A DNA stretch of 64,000 nucleotides from Calvatia gigantea (lineage: Eukaryota > Basidiomycota > Agaricomycetes > Agaricales > Lycoperdaceae), in contig JACAAK010000001.1 of NCBI GenBank assembly GCA_025093985.1, positions 3,472,001-3,536,000 on the forward strand, written 5' to 3'. The translations under genes and the position numbers were made by a program. The notes beneath the pieces are model-generated. The model saw only the letters and a program-made list of their open reading frames with translations. It searched no databases and was not told the origin of the DNA. Every line of letters begins with the position of its first letter. Position 1 is the first letter of the stretch. Positions 35,093-46,627 of the stretch are shown one piece after another.

Positions 35093-37920
35093 GAGCAAAC
35101 GCACTGCGTTGCAACTTCTACAGAAGAAGCGAGAGAGAAGATACCGTTCTCCCAATTGAGGGCCCCCTTATAAGCAAAGACCATCTGAAGTGCTGACAGG
35201 GCCTGTGGTGCACTGATGGTGTTAGAACCAATCTCGGAATTCGAATCATTTCCTTGAGAAGGCCTTTTGATATGTCATATTATTGAGGACAACCGTTGCT
35301 GAAGATAAAAGGTGATGATGGCGACAATCATAACTCCCCTCAAGGGTTTGGCGGGGTATGGTCACTACCTGATCCTCCAGAATCCATGTGATTGCTTAGG
35401 GCTTCCTAACGATGCATTGTGCGGTAGAGTATCAACATATACCATTCATCTTTAAATCCGGATGGTTTACGATGTTTTGGTCAGACAAGGAGCATCAGTC
35501 CCCTACAAATTCAAGCCTTGATTATGCCAAGTTCCATCCGCATTATGGTACAGTACAGCCAGAAGCGGTGCTAACTCACGTATTACATATATCAGCTGGC
35601 GCTTATAACGGCCCGTGAGGAATGCTGTAACAGGGGTACTCAATTTGACCACCAACACTAGCGGCTGGCCATCATGACCAGTAGCCTCTGACATAATGTC
35701 AGAGGCTACCTGGGTGCGACGGCTACCCCAGATACGCCACTAATAAAATGGTTTGGAATCCCCATTTTCCCAAGATACCCCCGGGCGTAACTGCTGGAAA
35801 TCAACCAATCAGTCGATCCAAATTACGGACCCGCTTGTCTCCAAGGCAGGTCTGGTCGCGCTGCTTTTCAATGATGGAGTTGATGGGGTAACGCAACCTT
35901 TGTGCAGAGTGAGGGCTTTCTCAGGATCAACGTTAGCATCCCGTTCAACGCGACAGAACTCCCAGCCTGTTTATATTCCTGGTGTGTGGCCAAATTTCCT
36001 TGGATTCTCGTAGGGTCGTACCGACGGATTATCCGATGCGGTGTGGATCATGCAGTGGTGGTGGCTTCGATAGTGGTAGATCATCCGATCCACGTCTGCC
36101 CATGACCATGGCCGTTGTCCTCCAGAAAAGGTAACGGCGAGGTTTGCTACTCTGGGGCTCGGCTTTACTGACCCTGGTACAAAGATATCCAATCTCTACC
36201 CTCTGTAGACAGGAAGAAAATTATTCGTGGCGCAATCATGCAAAGCGACAAGTCATACCTATACCGGATTAAAAATTTCCGCCCATGGGTCCAGCTAGGT
36301 AGCCAACGCCGCCCATAAACCAACAGATCGACAATATCCGTATCCAATTTTAGCCAATGAGAAAGGGTCAGCTCAGCTGTCTCAGGATAAATCGGGGACA
36401 GATCCTCGCCGTGTGTCGCTCGACATTGGTGCACAGGTCACGGACGATATCGTGGTGTATGATTCCAATACTGAGTTGTCCTCTGGATTGTGATTGATCA
36501 TCTCACGGCTACGTTCTCGCGAGGCCACACAGTGAAGGCTCCTTTGCTGGTGGGACCACACAAGTTGTTTTTTATTCTTAAACATTTTCCGGGTTGTTCA
36601 TGCGAGAGACCAACTAGACGCAGGACGAGCCTACACCACAACATTGATCATGGAAGGAGAACCAACAACCCACCTCCCAACAATTGACAAGCCCAGGTGA
36701 ACCATCTATCCGTTCCGTCAAGCAACCCAACAATGTCCACGTAGTCCCACGGGACTGGCAATAACCTCGAATTTCCGTTCGCGTCCCTTTCCGAGTTGAA
36801 AGCTCAACCCCAGTGTTTTCCCCAGGATTTCCAACAGCATACAACGCCTCAGCAGCTATGTAGCGCCGCAAGCCTTTGATCTTCGACCACGTCGCGAACA
36901 ACCCAGGCAGACGTGGTACCTGAGTTGGTACCTTCGTTTATCAGACATATGCTTCGTGATGGGTCGACACCGTCTATGTAATCCAACTCCCACCTCCGCT
37001 TATTCCAGCGGCGCCCGAGCGAATCGCTATATCCGATTGGATGGCGACAGCGTGGACGAACTTTGTCGAAGGTGAGAGACTACTGACCGTTCTAAGTTGC
37101 ATCTTCTACCTGATCAGTTTCGTTATTGCATGATAGATCCCAAGCTTGGTCCACGCGTACCGGGTTGAAACTTGGCGGAGACCTGAAGGCGGTGTTCCTC
37201 AGGCTGATGATCGCTTTGAAACCAAAAAGCCATGTAATTATTGGAACAGTGTTCTGCCCATTTCCTCCCAAGTGAGTCTTTCAGCTGCACAATAGCATCG
37301 GGCTAACCAATTGCAGACTTTCTCGAAACGCGGTGCAGGGACTTGTTGAGGGATGGCGGGGAAGCGGGGCGGATCACGGAGCCGTAAGTAGCATATCGTG
37401 ACCCAAAATTGGTTGTGTGGGTGATTCGTTGGTCGCCTAACAACCAAGGGGCATCTGTCACCAGGACGCAAGGTTTCGAGACATACTTACTGACGTGGAA
37501 TTCAGTCAGGATTGCTGGAGATTCTCACCGGACTGAATCAGTTCCAAACCGAGAACCAAAAGCTCGATTTCACACACAAGCAGAAAACTATACAAAACGG
37601 CCAAAGACATACAATAAAAAGAACATGTGGGAGGAGCCAGGGATAAGAAAAGAGGCCAAAAAGGGACTGTAGGCTGGGAATTCAGGAAAGTACAAGTACA
37701 ATTAATGATGGTCAAGCAAAAAAGGCAGCGCTTTCGGAAGCGTTGAAATCACGAACAAATCGAAAAGGGCGAGCAGGAAGAGAATTGGCTTTCGTGCGGA
37801 ATAGATGGAGCGGGACGGAACAGGCCAAGCTTGAAGGAGGCCAGCGGACGGGACAGGGCTCAAAACCAGGAGAACGAATCCAACATGGGGTACATAACGA
37901 GACGTTGGGACTCGCTGGGA
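35093..37920. other. Unassigned accessory region
   Basis: A 2.8 kb stretch without a gene I can support. Minus-strand snippets such as VANLAVTFSGGQRPWSWADV (near 36100) suggest part of a decayed or unknown gene, but no exon chain could be built. It contains the perfect inverted repeat at 35681-35709, listed separately. Confidence 0.4.
35681..35709. repeat. Perfect 14 bp palindrome
   Basis: GTAGCCTCTGACAT and its exact reverse complement flank a single A. The arms could form a strong hairpin or serve as a dyad-symmetric protein site. It lies in an unassigned stretch upstream of the single-pass membrane protein gene (about 590 bp 5' of its ATG). The function is not known. Confidence 0.85.
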
Positions 37921-40900
37921 TCACGTCGCTCCGTCTCCCTCGGGTGTTTTACTTAACCGGACCGCATCATCGTCTTCACTGCCACTTGCGCTTCCACTCT
38001 CAGCCGTTATCTCTCGAGTTTTGACCGCGTTATACCACGCAGCATAATCCTCCACCTCGTCTCCCGCTTCACTGGTACTGGCATCCACCGACCCACTCCT
38101 CTCAGCAGAAGCCGACATGGGCGGCGACGCTGACCTTGACTGCGAGCGCGATGTCACGGACCTTGGAGACGACTCTCCTCCAGAGCCCGAGCCAGACCTC
38201 GAACTAATCCGTGACGTTCCCCAAGTTGCGGGTGACAACGACCCCACTCGCACCACATTCTCCTCCAGTCTCGCTCTCTTCTTTTTCTTCTCTACACCAC
38301 CACCACCATCATGATGTCCTTCATCCTCATCTAGCTCTTCCGAACTCCTTTTCCTCTGTATTCTCCCTGCCTGAGCGACCGATTTTGCTTTTTCCTCCTT
38401 CAATTCCTGTCGGAGTCGCTTTGGGGGTGTCCCTCGCTTCGTGTGTTCTTCCCTGTCCTCAATCTCATCCGAAGACCGTTTTCGGGTTGTCGCCGCCGTG
38501 ACAGGAGTCAGGGGTAACCGCAAGGTCACTCTTTCTTCTTCGATCTCCTCGTCATCATCTTCCACCTCTTCTTCTTCATCTCCACCCTCCTCGTCGTCAT
38601 CCTCTTCATTACCCATCTCATATTCCTCCTCCCCCGTTTCCTCCCCATCTTCCTCTACAAATTCAATCTCTGAGACCTCCTGGAGTTGGACCTGGACAGG
38701 AGCCTCCTGTGTCCGTAGGTGTTTCTGCTGCTGTGGTAGTGCCTGTTGTTGGTGCACTTGTGGTGACTGCTGATGCTGCTGTACGGGGCTGTTGGCGTTA
38801 TTCGCAGCGGCCACGGCACGTTCACATATCCTGCATCTACAATGATATAGGGGCGCACAAGCCTCTCTCCAGGTCTATGAACCTCAAAAGTATTAGTTGA
38901 TCGTACTAGGTTTAGGGGGTATACGAAATACGTACGTTTTTGAAAGCATCTATACTATACTGCGGCAAGTGCGCAAGGGTAATTGGGATATAAGGTATAG
39001 ACCTCAGTACCCTTGGTGGGTTCAACACAGGCTCGATGGGGATGACAACCTTCTCCGCAACGCTGGCAGCATCCCAACTCCTCTCCTCCTCTTTCTTCTC
39101 ATAGGCGAGAGGAGGCGGGGAGGGTGTAGTCTGCAAGGTGGTCGTAGACAAAACTGGGCTCGTAGCGTCTGAACCTACGCTTTCTCCACTCGAGCTACTA
39201 GTCGTACTCCTAGTATCTTCCTCTCTCGTGGGTCGGCTCTGCCGTCGAGCGTCGTCGTCGTTTCGTCTCCGCTCAACCCAGTCAGTACCCATTAAACCAA
39301 ACGCCCTCTTCTTCCCTGAGAATCCGCGCGACTTCTTCGAGTGACATTCGCGAAGCTTTGAGCGTGGGATCCTCGGAGCCTGAAGAAATCGCACATTCAA
39401 TCGCAAGTCGCCGGACAATATTCTTCATCGGCGGTAACAAGATCAGTCGTAGTTGTTGACCGTGGGCAATAAATGCCTGTTCACATAGACCAAATGAGGG
39501 TGGCATTTCTGCTTTGACGGTAGGTGGGGAAGGGTGGTGTGAGGGTTCTTTGCGGTCCTCAATTGTCCATGGACACGGGTGTATAGCGGGCATGTCAAGA
39601 GGTTTGCCGGGGACGGTGTTTCGATACCATATATCCGCAGGACTGATCCAATACCCATCCAGTATCCTTGTCCGCGCCCAATCTCCCAAGGCAAGATCTT
39701 TCACACCACCCTCCTCCAACTGCATCAATTCCGTATCCTCTTCCTCATCCTCCTCCTCATCCCAACTTGAATAATCAGCAGCAGCATCGCCACCCTTCAA
39801 ACTCGAACTTCTAGAGGAGGGGTAATTATTGTTGAACTTGGCAGCTGCTAGCGCCTGTTGCATCATATCGCCGAGCCGAGTAAATTTGCGTAACCAATGT
39901 TTCTCGCGAGCCAAATTGATGACGTCGCTGATGGTTCCTTCGGCCAATTCTACAAACCCTTCGACACTTTGGCGTGTCTCCCAATCATCACTGAGCATTT
40001 CTAAACCACCTATAGCTTCTTGATCTCGCGGATTTAGACTTGCCTTCTTCCACAGCCACTCATGGCGACAATTACGACATGTTGCTTCGATGCCAGGCCA
40101 TGTCTCTTCGTCCTCATTCTCGAGCACTGCTACCTGTGGATCTGCGCTGGTGTATAATGTGGGTGCGGCGAGCTCGTATATGGGTGATTCTCGGAGACAG
40201 AGTCCACAAAAGGCGAGACGGCGGTGGTCGTGCTCGCGACAGAGGCTGATAGGACCGAGGAAGAAGGTGTTAATGGAACGTTTGGCGAGAGTGAGACCTC
40301 GGGTTGTGGCGGGGAGGTTTATGCGGCATATAAGACAACTACAGTTAATAATGTGGCGGAAATGGCGGTAGGGTGTAGTATGATAAGAGTGAAGGGGGAT
40401 GGAAGAGGTTTGGGTGAGGTCGGGGTGGGGATGGATGAGAGCAAGGTGGCTGAGGGAATCGGTAGGATCGACGAGGGTGACAGCCTGCTGCCAGAAGAGA
40501 TGAGCCTCCACTGTCAAAGAAGGATCAATGCTCAATGCGGAACTGATAATTACTCAGGGACACCTACAAGCAAGTCCCCACTGGGGACAAACAGACATGA
40601 AATTGCGCTCGAGGTCAAAGGCGTCACGGAGAGTGGTGTAGACCATCCTATGGTGCCATGCCTGGCGAGAGTCCCATGTCGCGGGAGTATATGTCGTCGT
40701 TGCGCGGTTCCAGAGATAGAATGTCGCAATGTGTCTGGACGCTGCGGGTCAGCCTTGGACCTTGCAACGCGTGTGGCGCATAACAAAAGCTGTGGAGTGC
40801 TCTTTGCTGCTCACCGTACAAGCTCCTCTGGCAACTGTGGCCAGGAGCGATGTGTGCGTTTGCCCTTGTGGTTGGAGGGCGGGAGAGACGCGGTGGTGGT

Positions 40901-40924
40901 GGTCGTCGGCGACAACGAGCTCAT
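37921..40924 (-). CDS. Cys-cluster protein with F-box-like N-terminus and acidic tail
   Basis: ATG 40924 begins MSSLSPTTTTTASLPPSN, then HRSWPQLPEELVR, an F-box-like opening. Following exons give IATFYLWNRA, WHHRMVYTTLRDAFDLERNF, SIDPSLTVEAHLFWQQAVTL and a run of cysteine pairs typical of zinc sites: INCSCLICRINLP, LCREHDHRRLAFCGLCLRE, ATCRNCRHEW, and further on WREACAPLYHCRCRICERA. Between them lie conserved-looking segments (ISDVINLAREKHWLRKFTRL, RTRILDGYWISPADIWYRNT). The last 250 residues are Gln-rich, then strongly acidic, with KRSSDE and KKKKKRARLEE basic patches suggesting a nuclear protein. One extra G (39288-39290) breaks the frame at WFNG/TDWVERRR. I do not know a named family; F-box and zinc binding are inferences from pattern. 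Confidence 0.62.
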
Positions 40925-41111
40925 CGCTATGTCTATCGGCGGCGCCGCGGTGGTCAGTGCGCTGATTTTCGGTTGAGTCACGGATGACACTGTGCTTGCA
41001 GTCACTCGAGGTGATCATCAGATGAGCTTTCCCACGCACAGACCATCCTCATTATACACCAAAAAGACATACATAGTGGCTATTTTTGGATCAACAGACC
41101 CTTTGTATTTA

Positions 41112-41627
41112 ACATACGCCTCCAGGCTTTATTAACCCCACACTCCCCACGTTTTGTCACTGTATACAACGTGTTCCTCTTCTCGCCTCCAATCACCCGC
41201 TTCCAGGAACTAAACATCATGGGTTACCATCACCAGTGCCCCCCTTGAAATTCACACAACACCTCAAACGGACTCTCAACAGTCCCCACGTCTAAGTAAT
41301 TCGTGATCTCATCAAGCAGTAAGTAACACATCTGGCCGGTGGAACGTAATCAACACAAACGCCATCCGATTCCACTGTCCCCTGCTCAATGTTCGAATTG
41401 GCTGAGTGACAGGATCACTACTGATCCCGCACGACCCGAAATGAGATCCCGCTCCTTTTTCGGTGACTACATTTGAATAAGGCTTAGCCAAATGTTGAAG
41501 AGGTGATAAAGCTAACTCCAGTTGGCCAATGTATTGCAAAAAAGCGTATCCCGTGCACAAACGATGGCGTTTCTTGACATCACCGGAAACGGGTTTGAGT
41601 TCCCCTGCGAGTAGATTTCATGAGTGT
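41112..41627 (-). pseudogene. ARB1 C-terminal fragment
   Basis: This 0.5 kb piece matches the 3' part of the ABC-F gene at about 50922-51460, in the same orientation. It includes QLELALSPLQHLAKPYSNVV, FGSCGISSDPVTQPIRTLS and ITFHRPDVLL, corresponding to the region from after the second Walker A to past Walker B. The ABC signature SGGQ is changed to SRGQ, the frame is broken further 3', and no start or N-terminal half is present. It is a dispersed, non-functional copy next to the outer edge of the inverted-duplication arm. Confidence 0.85.
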
Positions 41628-42059
41628 GCTATTTTTTTACAACCTTTGAGATCTAGCCGAGGGAACCTAAACAACTGGAAAGGTACCCAGGTGTAACTAG
41701 AGGAACGACTTTCCCAAAAATCGAATGCCCCGGCCTAGGTACATACCTAGTTCCACGAGGTATGTTTCGAAACTATACGCCATGATCCGTTGCACGTTTT
41801 GATGGCCGTTAGGTGACTAACACGTCACTTGAACTCCGGGCGAGGTTCGTAACAGGTTATTCGCTGGTGTCCTATCTGTGAGCTTTTCGCAATGTGCTAA
41901 CTCGCGTGTGAGTAAGTTAATAAGTGATTAATGATCGAATTTGGCATCATGCCCATCGTTGGCTATGTCCACTTTAGAAGGATATAATATGAGAGGCTCA
42001 CCAATTTGTAGTGCGAAAAATCTGCGGTCTGGAATTCTTGGAATTCTAGTTGTAGATTG

Positions 42060-43316
42060 GCCAGTTCTTCCGCTTGTTATCTCATGGTACCGGTTCTGTC
42101 GGTCCATCGTTACGAGTGTAGCCTACGAGAGACGCGCCAAGTCTCTTCAAGATGACATTGTCCTGGAAAATATTGAGGTCGATGACTAAGTTATGTCATT
42201 TTGAAAGAGAATCATAGGTCATCGGCTCGCTTAAATAGCTTGAGTCTTCTCAAGTGAGTAAGAAAAACAGATACGTAATCATGTAACCTACACATCCGTT
42301 CGCATTGATAGAACCCCGTGAGTGGTTATGCCCTTGCGCAGAGTTGACTTTTCCCGAAATAGATCTATGTATGCTTTCTGTGGTTGAATATGTACGTTAC
42401 GTTCTTCGCACCCAGAACCTGCCATTCACATCACCGTCGTTCAGTGGCCAATCCTACTACGTCTCCCAGTAAGGAAGCGGTCTGCTATCCAAATGATATC
42501 TCATGTTCGCTGACACCCACGTAGGAATCCCCACAATGGTTCCGCTGGAAACCCGAGAAAATGCGTCTTCGGGATACTAACATATACATGAAGTACCTCA
42601 ACGAGGTGAGGGAACGTGTAGAAAATGGGACTGCAGCACCATGCATCACAGTTTGTGCTCTGAAGAAGCAAAAAGAATGGGGGATGAGCGGCGTGGAACT
42701 TGCGTACGCTTGTTCAGCCCCTTGGCAAGCGGGAGGTTTATATGTGCGTTTCAAGTAAATCTCTGTCTGCTTTCCGGCCACCTAACAATCAAAATGTAGA
42801 CAACGATGTCGATGGAGGTCTTCATTAGTAAGAATCTTTCCCCACTGGTCCGGGGGCGGGCTCGTATTCAGAAGACATTGTTCAGTGGCCATGCTCCTTT
42901 TCCCTTCAGTCATGAAGAAAGCTCAGAAGATATTGATGCGGTCGTCGGGCGTAACCGGCAACCGGACTTTCAAGACCTCTGTTGTCTCCCGTTCACCTAT
43001 GCCGTGGTCAACGGGATTCGAAGATGGCGACCGATATTACCACTGGCAGTGGCCACACAGTAACATGTACGCAGGCGAGTAGAAAGGGATGTTCATACCA
43101 CCGAGCAGTACAATATCTGTCGATGCTCAGCAAGTAGGTCCTTGTGACCGCTTCTTCCTTCTCGAATGATTGATGGGTGTCGATCCAATTCACATTTCAG
43201 TATGATGACCAGGGATCCTGAGGTCAGTTGCACGGATCACCGTGACTTAATAACTGACTCTGGACAACATATCAAGATGTTCCAGACCCTAATGTGTTTC
43301 GTCCTGAGAGGTTTTA
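42060..43316 (+). pseudogene. Cytochrome P450 pseudogene (left arm)
   Basis: This is homologous to the P450 at the right end of the window. Readable pieces are RFCRSIVTSVAYERRAKSLQ, MRLRDTNIYMKYLNEVRERV, ENGTAAPCITVCALKKQKEW, GVELAYACSAPWQAGG and GMFIPPSSTISV, ending at VFRPERF. The N-terminal exons are missing, one base is lost at KAQKI (KAQEEIDAVVG in the other copy), TAG replaces the Tyr codon in the DEYEGMF equivalent, and the gene stops matching just after VFRPERF, so the heme-binding Cys region is absent. It cannot encode a working enzyme. Confidence 0.88.
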
Positions 43317-44821
43317 GAGCCATTGATCAGACCACGCTCACCCTGTTGGAGGCTCTTTGCCAACCAGGAGAGGGTTCCGGTACTTCTTTACAGGCGCTTT
43401 GGGAGGTCGTGGCTGTATGTCACTCCCACTGTCCGGCTTCCCTATGACCGCTTATACCAACCTGCTTTGTTGGGTTCCCGCTTCGACCGTATTCCTTGTA
43501 CTGATGCCAACATCGACCGTCATTCCCATGACTACCTTCAATACGTGCGCTCGGCCATCGCTAGTAGTCGTCACCAGAAGGGCCTTAGTCGTTGACTGAA
43601 TGTTATCATGAATGCCGCGGTTCGGACTCCCGAGAAGGACAACGGCAAAAAAGCAACAGAGTGCCTTCGATGAAGCTATCAGGGCCGCACTGCTTGCCTC
43701 CGCTTGTGGTGCCGAAAAACTGAATGCTTTGATGATGGGTACTTTTTGGGTGGTAGTACGTTGTATCCTTGCCTAGATTAGCCGTTCGCTGATAAGCGCT
43801 TTGCCAGCACCCCCAGCGCAGAGGACCAGCGTTTGCAACCTATCTACCATCTTCTGCGGCACATCAGGTCTGCATCAGAACTGGGTCCATCATTGACGGA
43901 CGTAAATGTAGCGGGGGAAACAAACCCATCTCTTTGATTTTCACGCCCCCTTCGGCAGTCTCTGAACTTGGTCTACCTCAAGCCATGATTCCGATTCCGC
44001 GGATCAAAATCACACGAGACCTTATTCTGGCAAGCAGATGTCTCACCCAACCACTGGGTTCTTTTCGAATTATGGACAGTCATTTTCATTCAAGAAAAGA
44101 CTTCTCTGCTACACGAGTTGCTAAGACCGCCAAGTGTCGCACAGCTCGGTTAAGGTCAAGACTTGGTTGAAGGACTGCAGGGCCGACAGTGGATTGAAAC
44201 AAGACTTCCCTTCCTGCCAGATTTAGAAGCACCCTTCACCCAACTGACATAGTGTACCCTTGAAAATGGTGTTCCTAAATAGAATCGCCCCTTGCCTTCA
44301 TCGCACCATCGTCGGAAGAGATGGAAGTCAAAGGTAGCGAGAGACCCCAACCGCGGTGCGGCACGATATATGATAGCTGAAACACTGATGTACCCGCATG
44401 CCCAGGATCTGAGATACGAAGAACGACACGCACGGTCGTTCATTCTATCCCGCCACCTACCGATAATCACCGTCGCCAAAAGAGCACGTCATTCGAGCCT
44501 CCTGCTGGCGCGGAACCGTGAAGAGGATTCTTGCGGACTACGAACTACACAGTATCCGATGGGGCTGCTGGTTTAGTAATCATAAGTCGAAAATAACTTT
44601 GCGACTCCCTGCTTTTTTATAAACACAGCGTCTACATCAGAATCAGTCACACGACCCATCCTGTCCTTCTCTTGCGCCACAAAGTCAGTACCGACTGTGG
44701 TGCGCTGGTAGAGATGGTCGGAGGTGGTGTGTCCGAACTCGGAGGAAGAACTTTTTCTTTTATATCTACCCAAACACTGCTCGTGGTGTGTTCTTTAGGG
44801 CATTTTTTACCATACCTATAT
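43317..44821. other. Unassigned segment interrupting the left arm
   Basis: Sequence here replaces the expected 3' end of the P450. Open pieces (for example at 43323-43599) contain no motif I recognise as transposase, integrase or reverse transcriptase. A short block at 44118-44170 again matches the right arm (about 60955-61005, reversed), so the interruption is bounded to roughly 43317-44110. An inserted and decayed mobile element or unequal divergence of the arms would both fit. Confidence 0.45.
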
Positions 44822-46024
44822 ATGACCGAACCACTACCTAATCCTGATACCTACCTTAATCATCCTTCCGCCAGACAAAGCCGTACAATTTGAGGATCGT
44901 GAAGATTGTTCAGGTTGCCTCTCTCGGTGTGAGTTGGTGGCCCCCTTCCTGCCTACATACTTATAATTTGGAATGCAGGCCATTGTATGGGACATCTTCT
45001 CATTTATACCGGAGGACGTGAAGGTCTTAAGACAAGGTGGCGGTTTGGTTACTTCGATCTGCTTTGTTCTCACAAGGTTAGTCTACCAGTCACTTTGCAT
45101 TCGCCCTCAAGGAACCAAGGGGCAAATGATCATATTTTAGGTTTCTGGCAGCCGTTTATGTGACCCTTTGGGCTTGTGACTTCGAGTACGTGGAAGTTAC
45201 ATTGACCGCGAAATGAGGTCTCAAATGATTTCTATAGCACATCCAATTGCAAATTGCTAAGGGATGATGTTGGGAAGCAATATCGTGTGTTTCTTCCTGA
45301 TGGTGGTTACCTCGTTCCTATTCCTTCGTCGCGTCCAAGCGGTTTACATGGGAAATCGCTTGGCTTACTGGCTCTTTGCACTCCTGTTCAGCTGCTCGAG
45401 CGTTAGCCATATAGTGCCGACACTTGGCGTAGTATCAGAGCACATCCCGGGCACAAAGTTACTGCGCTACGTATAAGGTGAAATCATTCGCGTCGATCAC
45501 ATACTTCATGCCAGAAGCATTCGACACTTTGGTTTTCTTCGCAATCTCCTACAAGATCGCGTGCCAAGACCATCAACACCACAGCCGCCTTGTTGGGAAT
45601 CCGATCACTAGATTCTTCTCAAGTAAATCCCTCCCTACCCTTTCGCGAGCACTTCTTCAAGGAGGCCAACAATACTACTTGTGAGGCTAACTCTGCTCCA
45701 ATCAGTGTGATTTTGTGATGTTGACCGGAGAGATTCAACAGGGTTGGCCTTATATTCAGACTTGTTTCTGTGATCCTTATGTTCACTCCATCAGTGCCTA
45801 TACTCTATCAACCATTGACATTACTGCCTTCTGTGGTAGTAACCTCCTCCATGGCTTGTCGTGTCCACAGACTCATGGCATCGGCGTATTATGAGCCGGA
45901 AGGAGAAACATCGAGAATCCGTGTTTCTCGCATCCAGTTTGCTGGACCTGGGCCGATGGCCGAAAAGTCTATTCCTCATGGCATTACTGAGAATATCCCT
46001 GTAAGGGCGGATACTCAGGTGTGA
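44822..46024 (+). pseudogene. Seven-helix membrane protein pseudogene (left arm)
   Basis: ATG 44822 gives MTEPLPNPDTYLNH, matching MTEPQLNPDTYLNHLPPDKA of the right-arm gene, then frame loss (stop after ARQSRTI). Later pieces read DIFSFIPEDV-like sequence near 45000, MLGSNIVCFFLMVVTSFLFL, GNRLAYWLFALLFSCSSVSH, YFMPEAFDTLVFFAISYKIA and LPSVVVTSSMACRVHRLMAS. Stops and shifts interrupt the middle (for example after KLLRYV). The C-terminus runs on to ITENIPVRADTQV, longer than in the right-arm copy, which suggests the right copy has lost its original end by a small deletion. Confidence 0.82.
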
Positions 46025-46627
46025 TGCGTGTCACTTGTGTTCTAGGATTATCACGCACGAACCTCTGGGCGAGCCACGAAGCACTATCTCCCAGAGAGGG
46101 CCTTTCCCCTCTTGTTCTGTACAGCCCAATACATGTCTGTACTCCTTAAAATTTCACGCGATTTCACCTGTCCGGACCTGGTGCGCTGCAGGGCCTCCAA
46201 ACAATAAGGACATAATATTAGTTATTTTGATTCTCGTACCTCCTCACCGTGCAATACGATGAGTTACAGTATAATATCCCTTCCTTTTAATGACCTTTGT
46301 CGGGCAGTACTGGTGCTTGAGACTTTTTCGCAGTTCCTCAACATGTGTTGTTTGGGCCCAAGTTACTAACTCGTTATTGATCTACGGGTAACTACCCCGT
46401 AGAAAACTCGGGACTTATTCAAGCTACCTCTAAGCGAAGTGGGATCGTTGCAGTAATTGCGGTGGAAATGGGTTATTGAGTGAGGTCTTTGTCATCGCTT
46501 ACGGATGTGAACAAAGACGTTGGTGAAGTAGTGTAGTGGGAAGAAAATGGGGATGTAGCCCCCGGCAGTGCCAGGTGTTGTCCCATCTTCGCGCTCAGTG
46601 TCAACAACTGTTACATTCCTAGCTAAG
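46025..46627. other. Intergenic, 3' sides of two genes
   Basis: This lies between the left-arm pseudogene and the stop of the MFS transporter. The first 55 bp still match the right arm. No gene was seen in the remainder. Confidence 0.4.

Larger units (their letters stand above)
42060..46080 (+). repeat. Left arm of large inverted duplication (decayed)
   Basis: This arm contains a P450 pseudogene followed by a seven-helix membrane protein pseudogene, the same pair and order (relative to transcription) as the minus-strand arm at about 58940-63340. Matching blocks include MRLRDTNIYMKYLNEVRERV (42559 here, 62855 there), the seven-helix core (45264 here, about 59740 there), the short VAKTAK block at 44118-44170 (about 60955-61005 there) and downstream GTTCTAGGATTATCACGC. 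The two arms differ by many substitutions, indels and an interruption at about 43316. Confidence 0.8.

Noticed and set aside
40224..40976. 250-codon plus-strand open frame
   Set aside because: It lies antisense to conserved Cys-cluster exons on the minus strand, which show clear protein signatures and splice sites.
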